The position numbers and the translations under genes are program-made. Below are positions 59,040 to 64,000 of a stretch of 64,000 bases of DNA, piece by piece. The notes beneath the pieces are model-generated. The model had not been told where the DNA came from, did not search any database, and saw only the letters and a program-made list of their open reading frames with translations. Origin of the DNA: Nanchangia anserum (GTDB taxonomy: Bacteria; Actinomycetota; Actinomycetes; Actinomycetales; Actinomycetaceae); the NCBI RefSeq assembly GCF_015240065.1, contig NZ_CP060506.1, positions 1,736,001 to 1,800,000 of the forward strand, given 5' to 3'. Each line of letters starts with the position of its first letter. Within the stretch, counting starts at the first letter, position 1.

Positions 59040-59789
59040 ATGTCGCAGTGGCACACCGAGTGGGTCGACGAGGTCGACTCGACGCAGAGCTATGCGCGTG
59101 CCCGCCTCGCGGACCTGGGCACGCCCGCTCCCCTGTGGGGCGTTGTTGCCGCTCATCAGCGGGCCGGACGCGGCCGCTACCAGCGCACGTGGGCCGACGA
59201 CGCCGGGACGAGCCTGCTGACGTCTCTGCTCGTTGTGACCGACTCAGCCGGCCTGCCCTGGGTGTCCGCGCGCGCTGGCCTGGCGCTCGCCCGCTCCCTC
59301 GCCACTGCCCCGGGTCGCGGCGACGAGGGCGAGATCTCGGTGAAGTGGCCGAACGACGTCCTCATCGACGCACGCAAGGTCGCCGGCATCCTCAGCGAAC
59401 ACGTCGACGTTGCCGGCGGGATGCACCGGGTCCTCGTCGGTATCGGCGTCAACATCGGCACCGTCCCCGCCCACGCGCCCGCAGAGGCCGGCGCCGTTCC
59501 TGCCGCGTGGTTCCCCGGTGACGCCCGCGCCCAACTTCTCGACGCCGTGCGCACCGAGCTGACCGAGCTCCTCGCCGAGTCACCCACGACCACCCGCGCC
59601 GCCTATCTCGACGCCCTGGCCGGCATCGGCAGCCCCGCCCGCGCCAGCCTGGCCGACGGCACGACCGTTCGCGGGCATATCGCGGGGATCACCGAGACCG
59701 CCGCGCTGATTCTCGATACCGAGGCCGGGCGCGTCACCGTGACGGCGGCCGACCTGGCCCTGACGCCGAAGGAGTGTGAGACCGCGTGA
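59040..59789 (+). CDS. birA: Biotin-[acetyl-CoA-carboxylase] ligase
   Basis: A 249-aa BirA without the DNA-binding domain, so ligase only. Motifs: STQSYAR, the biotinyl-adenylate loop AGRGRYQRTW, SVKWPNDVLID, and GVGVNIG-type VGIGVNIG. It biotinylates the BCCP domain encoded just downstream. GGGAGGTGAGC precedes the ATG; its end overlaps accBC by 4 nt. Confidence 0.93.
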   Translation: MSQWHTEWVDEVDSTQSYARARLADLGTPAPLWGVVAAHQRAGRGRYQRTWADDAGTSLLTSLLVVTDSAGLPWVSARAGLALARSLATAPGRGDEGEISVKWPNDVLIDARKVAGILSEHVDVAGGMHRVLVGIGVNIGTVPAHAPAEAGAVPAAWFPGDARAQLLDAVRTELTELLAESPTTTRAAYLDALAGIGSPARASLADGTTVRGHIAGITETAALILDTEAGRVTVTAADLALTPKECETA

Positions 59790-61561
59790 TCGAGTCCGTC
59801 CTTATCGCCAACCGCGGCGAGATCGCCGCCCGCGTCGTACGCACCACCCGTCGCCTGGGAGTGCGCTCCATCGTGCCCTACGCCCCCTCCGACCGCGATT
59901 CGCTGGCGGCGCGACTGGCCGATGAGGCCCTCGCCCTCGACGGACTCGATGCCGTGGCCACCTACGTCAACCCCGACGGTCTGCTCGACCTCGCGAAGCG
60001 CTCGGGCGCTGCGGCCATTCACCCTGGCTACGGGTTCCTGTCAGAAAACGCCGACTTCGCCCGGGCCGTCATCGACGCCGGCCTGACGTGGATTGGCCCC
60101 GCCCCCGAGGCGATCGCCGCGCTCGGCGACAAGATTTCCGCGCGCGCCCTGGCGACCGGCTGTGGCGTCCCCGTCATCCCCGGGATCACGGGTGCTCTCG
60201 GCGAGCGCGATAACCCCGAAAAGACGCTGCTCGACCTGGGCGCGTCCGCCGGCTATCCGCTCGTGACCAAGCGCGCCGACTCGGGTGGTGGCGTCGGCAT
60301 CACCCGCCTCGATGACGCCGAGGCGGCGCGTCGCTTCCTCGCCGATGCCGACCCGACCAGCCTCGACGTGACGTTCGTCGAGCGGTGTCTGACCGGCGCG
60401 CGCCACATCGAAACCCAGGGGATGCGCGATAGCCACGGCACCTTCTGCCTCGTCGGCACGCGCGACTGCACGGTTCAGCGCCGCAACCAAAAGGTCGTCG
60501 AGGAGGCCCCCGCCCCGGGCCTGACGCAGGCCGAGCTGGCCGACCTCGAACGCTGGTCGCGCGCGCTGTTCGAGGCCGCCGGCTACGTCGGCGTGGGCAC
60601 GTGCGAGTTCCTGTTCACCCCCGAACGCGACTTCTACTTCCTCGAGGTCAACCCGCGCCTACAGGTCGAACACACGGTGTCCGAAGAGGTGTGCGGGATC
60701 GACCTCGTCGCCGAGCAGCTGCGGATCGCCTCGGGCCTGGAGCTGTCGCGCCCGGGTGACCCGCGCGGCCACGCCATCGAAATCCGCGTCACCAGCGAGG
60801 ATCCGGCAGCGGGCCTCATGCCGAGCGCGGGGCGAGTGGACACCCTTGAGTGGCCGGGCGGCCCGGGAGTCCGCATCGACACCTACCTGCGCCCCGGCGA
60901 CGACATCACGACGGCCTACGACTCGCTTATCGGCAAGATCATCGTCTCGGCCCCGACCCGCGCCGAGGCCATCGCGCGCACGCGCGAGGCCGTGCGCGAG
61001 TTCCGCGCGACGGGGATCCCGACGTCGGTTCCGCTCATCGACGCCATCCTCGCCCACCCCGACTTTGCCTCCGAGACCCCGCGCGTCTTCACGACGTGGC
61101 TGGCCGACTCCGGCCTCCTCGACAGCCTCGTCGGCGACGACGCTCCCGCCGCCGCGGCACCGAGTACCCCCGAGGAGCTGCGCGAATTCACCGTCGAGAT
61201 CGATGGCCGCCGCGTCAGCATCGCCCTGCCGCCCGCGCTGTTTGCCGCCACGCCGGCGGCATCGACTAGCCCGCGCGAGCGCCAACCCCTGCGCGCTGCC
61301 CGCCGCTCGACCCCGGCCGCGTCTTCCGACGATCCGACCCGGATTGTCGCCCCGCTGGCGGCCGCCGTCACCCGCGTCGCCGTCGACGAGGGAAGCCACG
61401 TCGCCGAGGGCGATCTCATCGTCGTCCTCGAAGCCATGAAGATGGAGAAACCCCTGCACGCCCAGGTCACCGGCACGCTCACCGAGCTGCGCGTCTCGGC
61501 CGGTGATTCGGTTGCCGGCGGTGACCTCCTCGCCACGATCACGCCCGACGAGACCGCCTAG
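59786..61561 (+). CDS. accBC: Acyl-CoA carboxylase alpha subunit (biotin carboxylase + BCCP)
   Basis: A 591-aa fused subunit. Biotin carboxylase occupies about residues 1-450: LIANRGEIAARVVRT, HPGYGFLSENADFA, VVEEAPAPGL and the ATP-grasp core FLEVNPRLQVEHTVSEEV (read as NPRLQVEHTVSE). The BCCP domain at the end has EAMKMEKPL with the biotinyl Lys552. It provides malonyl-CoA to the FAS with AccD. GTG start overlaps the birA stop. Confidence 0.95.
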   Translation: MIESVLIANRGEIAARVVRTTRRLGVRSIVPYAPSDRDSLAARLADEALALDGLDAVATYVNPDGLLDLAKRSGAAAIHPGYGFLSENADFARAVIDAGLTWIGPAPEAIAALGDKISARALATGCGVPVIPGITGALGERDNPEKTLLDLGASAGYPLVTKRADSGGGVGITRLDDAEAARRFLADADPTSLDVTFVERCLTGARHIETQGMRDSHGTFCLVGTRDCTVQRRNQKVVEEAPAPGLTQAELADLERWSRALFEAAGYVGVGTCEFLFTPERDFYFLEVNPRLQVEHTVSEEVCGIDLVAEQLRIASGLELSRPGDPRGHAIEIRVTSEDPAAGLMPSAGRVDTLEWPGGPGVRIDTYLRPGDDITTAYDSLIGKIIVSAPTRAEAIARTREAVREFRATGIPTSVPLIDAILAHPDFASETPRVFTTWLADSGLLDSLVGDDAPAAAAPSTPEELREFTVEIDGRRVSIALPPALFAATPAASTSPRERQPLRAARRSTPAASSDDPTRIVAPLAAAVTRVAVDEGSHVAEGDLIVVLEAMKMEKPLHAQVTGTLTELRVSAGDSVAGGDLLATITPDETA

Positions 61562-61579
61562 TTCACGAAGGAGGACACC

Positions 61580-63159
61580 ATGTCGACCGCCCACGTCCTG
61601 CCCTTGTCATCGCCCACGCTCACCCGCGCCGAGTTCGCTCGCCGCAGCGACGAACTGGCGGCCGAAGCGGAGAAGCGGGCGCGCGAGCGCCAGCACCCGC
61701 GCGGACGCATGACGGCACGCGAACGCCTTGACCACCTCCTCGACGAGGGCTCGCTGCGCGAGACCGACCGCTTCGCCGGCGCCGCGACTCCGGCCGACTT
61801 CCTCGGCTCGGGCGTCATCACGGGCTTCGGACGCATCGGTGGGCGCGAGGTCGCCGTGTACGCGCAGGATTTCTCGGTGCGCGGCGGCTCGCTCGGCGAC
61901 ATTGAGGGCGAGAAGATCGCCCGCCTCATGCGCCAGGCCATCGACCGACGCCTGCCGCTGTTCGCCCTCCTCGACTCCGGCGGCGCCCGCATCCAGGACG
62001 GCGTGACCTCGCTGGCGCGCTACGGCCAGATTTTCGCGCTGGCGACCGAAGCCTCCGGGGTCATCCCGCAGATCTCGGTGGTGCTCGGCCCGTGCGCGGG
62101 CGGGGCCGTCTACGGTCCCGCGCTCACCGACATCGTCATCATGGAGCGCGAGGCCTCCTACATGTTCGTCACCGGCCCCAAGGTCGTCCAGGCGGCGACG
62201 GGCGAAAAGATCAGCTCCGCCGACCTCGGCGGCGCCGACATGCACGGCTCGGTCTCCGGCGTCGCCCACATGGTGATCGACGGCGAGCGCGAATCGCTGG
62301 ATGCGGCCCGCGCCGTGCTCAGCTACCTGCCCTCGCACTGCGGCGAGGCCGCCCCGCGCTACGCCTTCGACGGTGACGACATCGGCGAGGCCCACGCCCG
62401 CCGCGTCGGCGACCTCGTTCCCGAAGGCGCCAAGCAGGCCTACGACATGCGCGACGTCATCGAGGCGCTCGTCGACTACGGCGAGTTCGTCGAGATCCAC
62501 GAGCACTTCGCCGCCTCGGTCGTCGTCGGCTTCGCCTGCATCGACGGGCGCGCGGTCGGCATCGTCGCCAACCAGCCCAACGTCGACGCCGGCACCCTCG
62601 ACGTCGCCGCCTCCGAGAAGGCCGCCCGCTTCGTCACCCTGTGCGACACGTTCGGCCTGCCCGTCGTGACCCTCGTCGACGTTCCCGGCTATCGCCCCGG
62701 CTCCGAGCAGGAGCGCGCGGGCATCATCCGCCGCGGGGCCAAGCTCATCACGGCCTACGCCTCCGCGTCCGTGCCCCTCGTCACCGTCATCGTCCGCAAG
62801 GCCTATGGCGGGGCCTACATCGTCATGGGCTCGAAGTCGCTTGGTGCCGACGTCGCGCTGGCGTGGCCGGGCGCCGAAATCGCCGTCATGGGGGCCGAGG
62901 GAGCCGTCGACATCCTCCACGGCAAGTCCCTGGCCGCCGCCGAGCGCCCGGCGTCGACGTCGCGGCCCAGCGCGCCCACTACATCGAGCAGTGGCGCGCC
63001 AGCGAGATCTCGCCCGATCGTGCCCTGCAAACGGGAGAGCTCGACGGTCTCGTCGATCCGGGCGAAACCCGCTGGGCCATCATCGATGCGCTGCGGGTGA
63101 CCGCGGCCAAGCCCCGCCCGGCGCGCAGCCCGCGGGTCCGTCCGAACCCGCCCCTGTAA
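61580..63159 (+). CDS. accD: Acyl-CoA carboxylase beta subunit, frameshifted near the 3' end as sequenced
   Basis: Joined length 526 aa: carboxyltransferase of the PccB/AccD type. N-terminal RMTARERLDHLLDEGS, then DFSVRGGSLGDIEGEKI, SGGARIQDGV, LGPCAGGAVYGPALTDI and VPGYRPGSEQERAGIIRRGAK-type active-site loops. Near 62947-62951 the frame is lost in a CCCGGCG run; one missing G would restore RPGVDVAAQRAHYIEQW and the normal C-terminus ending RPNPPL. As fatty acid synthesis needs it, a sequencing error is likely. Confidence 0.9.
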
Positions 63160-63209
63160 CGACCTCGTAATCGTTGTCCGTCGTTTGGTTTGTCAAGGAG
63201 TCTGCCTCA

Positions 63210-64000
63210 ATGCCCTCTTCGCCTCTCGCTTCGCTCGACGCCCCCTACGCCCTGCTGCTGGCCGGCCAGGGATCGCGGTGGCAGCCGGTTCTCGCCGACA
63301 CGATTGCCGACCCCGCCCTCGCCGAGGTGGCCCAGGCCGCGCTTGAACGCGCCACGGCTCTCATCGCGCCGGTTGCCCGCGAGTGCGAACTCGCCTCGCC
63401 CGGCGCGCGCGATGCACTTGCTCAGCTCGTGCGCGGCGGCGAGGCTCCCGAGCGCACCAGCGTGGGAGTGAGCGTCCCGGCGATCACGCTGACCCAGCTC
63501 ATGCTCACGCGCGCGCTCATGGATTCGGGGCTCGACCCCGCCCACGATCGCCCGCTTGCCGTGCTCGGGCACTCCCAGGGCATCCTCGGGGCGCGTGCCG
63601 CACAGGCACTTCTCGACGGCGATGACGAGGCCGTGGCCGCGTGGATCGGCGTCGCGCTGCTCGTCGGTGCCGGTGCCGATGCGGGGGCCCTACAGGCCGA
63701 CGCGAGCGCGAGCGCGGGGGCCACGCCGATGCTGTCGATCCGCGGCGTCGACCCGACCCTCGTCGCGTCGCTGGCTGACGAGAGCGTGAGCGAGGCCGTC
63801 GTCAACGGGCCGAACGCACGCGTGTGGTCCGGGCGTCCGCGCGATCTGCTCGCGCTGCGCCGCGCCGTCCAGGCGCAGGTGGACGCCTACACCGCGGGCC
63901 TGGATGCCCGCCGCTACGGCGGTGCCCCGCTGACGCCGGTCTTCGACTTCCTACCGACCGACGCCCCGTTCCACTCGGCGCTGCTTGACGGTGCCCTCGA
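63210..64000 (+). CDS. fas: Type I fatty-acid synthase, 5' part only
   Basis: The frame is open to the window end (263 residues). It begins with an acyltransferase domain: LLLAGQGSRWQPVL at the start, and the active-site Ser122 in LGHSQGILGARA. Actinobacterial FAS I polyproteins begin with this domain, and the place after accBC-accD is standard. TCAAGGAG precedes the ATG. The large remaining part lies outside. Confidence 0.92.
   Translation, partial: MPSSPLASLDAPYALLLAGQGSRWQPVLADTIADPALAEVAQAALERATALIAPVARECELASPGARDALAQLVRGGEAPERTSVGVSVPAITLTQLMLTRALMDSGLDPAHDRPLAVLGHSQGILGARAAQALLDGDDEAVAAWIGVALLVGAGADAGALQADASASAGATPMLSIRGVDPTLVASLADESVSEAVVNGPNARVWSGRPRDLLALRRAVQAQVDAYTAGLDARRYGGAPLTPVFDFLPTDAPFHSALLDGAL

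Noticed and set aside
57065-59056. A 663-aa open frame opposite pflA and the TetR gene
   Set aside because: Spans two well-supported genes and the gap between them with low-complexity composition.

Overview
The window is a GC-rich actinobacterial chromosome segment, most likely from a facultatively anaerobic or anaerobic Actinomycetaceae species (Actinomyces/Schaalia type). The lineage inference rests on a CarD tail, CrgA, a class E-like sortase, DUF3073 and DUF3618 proteins, a holin-X-like protein, a type I fatty-acid synthase preceded by birA-accBC-accD, and pyruvate formate-lyase metabolism. There is no prophage, insertion sequence, CRISPR array or rRNA operon. Genes are dense, many overlap by 1-4 nt, and several have a -10 element 6-8 nt before the start codon, which suggests leaderless mRNAs.

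Layout. 0-7 kb (+): carD end, ispD, an Atg22-like transporter, ispF, a LOG-family protein, a YhhQ queuosine-precursor transporter overlapping tgt, and cysS. 7-13.5 kb (-): a heavily frameshifted FGGY sugar kinase with a perfect 28-bp LacI-type palindrome upstream, a PurM fused to a glutathione-transferase-like domain, purF, a LacI-family regulator and tRNA-Leu. 13.6-19 kb (+): metK, a MscS channel, msrB, an endonuclease/phosphatase-family protein, an EamA exporter and a GlsB-like protein. 19-23.5 kb: trpG/pabA, a 52-aa membrane protein, sortase, crgA, rhomboid, ppiA and a lysine/alanine-rich membrane protein with LEA-like repeats. 23.5-33 kb: an acyltransferase-SGNH protein between two near-identical terminators, OsmC, malic enzyme, an organophosphate antiporter, an SCP2-like protein, PspC, glutamate dehydrogenase and a drug transporter. 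33-43 kb: a proline-rich membrane protein, an SdpI-like protein, then purL, purQ, purS, purC and purD interleaved with a CapD-like enzyme and an unknown gene. 43-48.6 kb: a six-gene MoxR/DUF58/VWA operon. 48.7-54 kb (-): DUF3073, DUF3618/holin-X pair, a MacB-like ABC exporter and a Glu-Asp-Phe tRNA operon. 54.6-58 kb: a split pyruvate formate-lyase (catalytic subunit plus a separate 83-aa glycyl-radical subunit) and its activase. 58-64 kb: a TetR regulator, then birA, accBC, accD and the start of fas.

The metabolic themes are purine synthesis (purM, F, L, Q, S, C, D), mixed-acid fermentation (split PFL and activase, malic enzyme, glutamate dehydrogenase) and fatty-acid synthesis (biotin ligase, acyl-CoA carboxylase, FAS I). 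The most striking items are the split PFL, the GST-like/PurM fusion, and the terminator-like hairpin between the radical subunit and the activase.

Caution: at least eight genes are interrupted (FGGY kinase, sortase, crgA, an MFS transporter, the proline-rich membrane protein, purL, the FtsX-type permease, accD). Most need one base restored, several in a G/C run, and some are normally essential. Sequencing error is the leading explanation for most of them.
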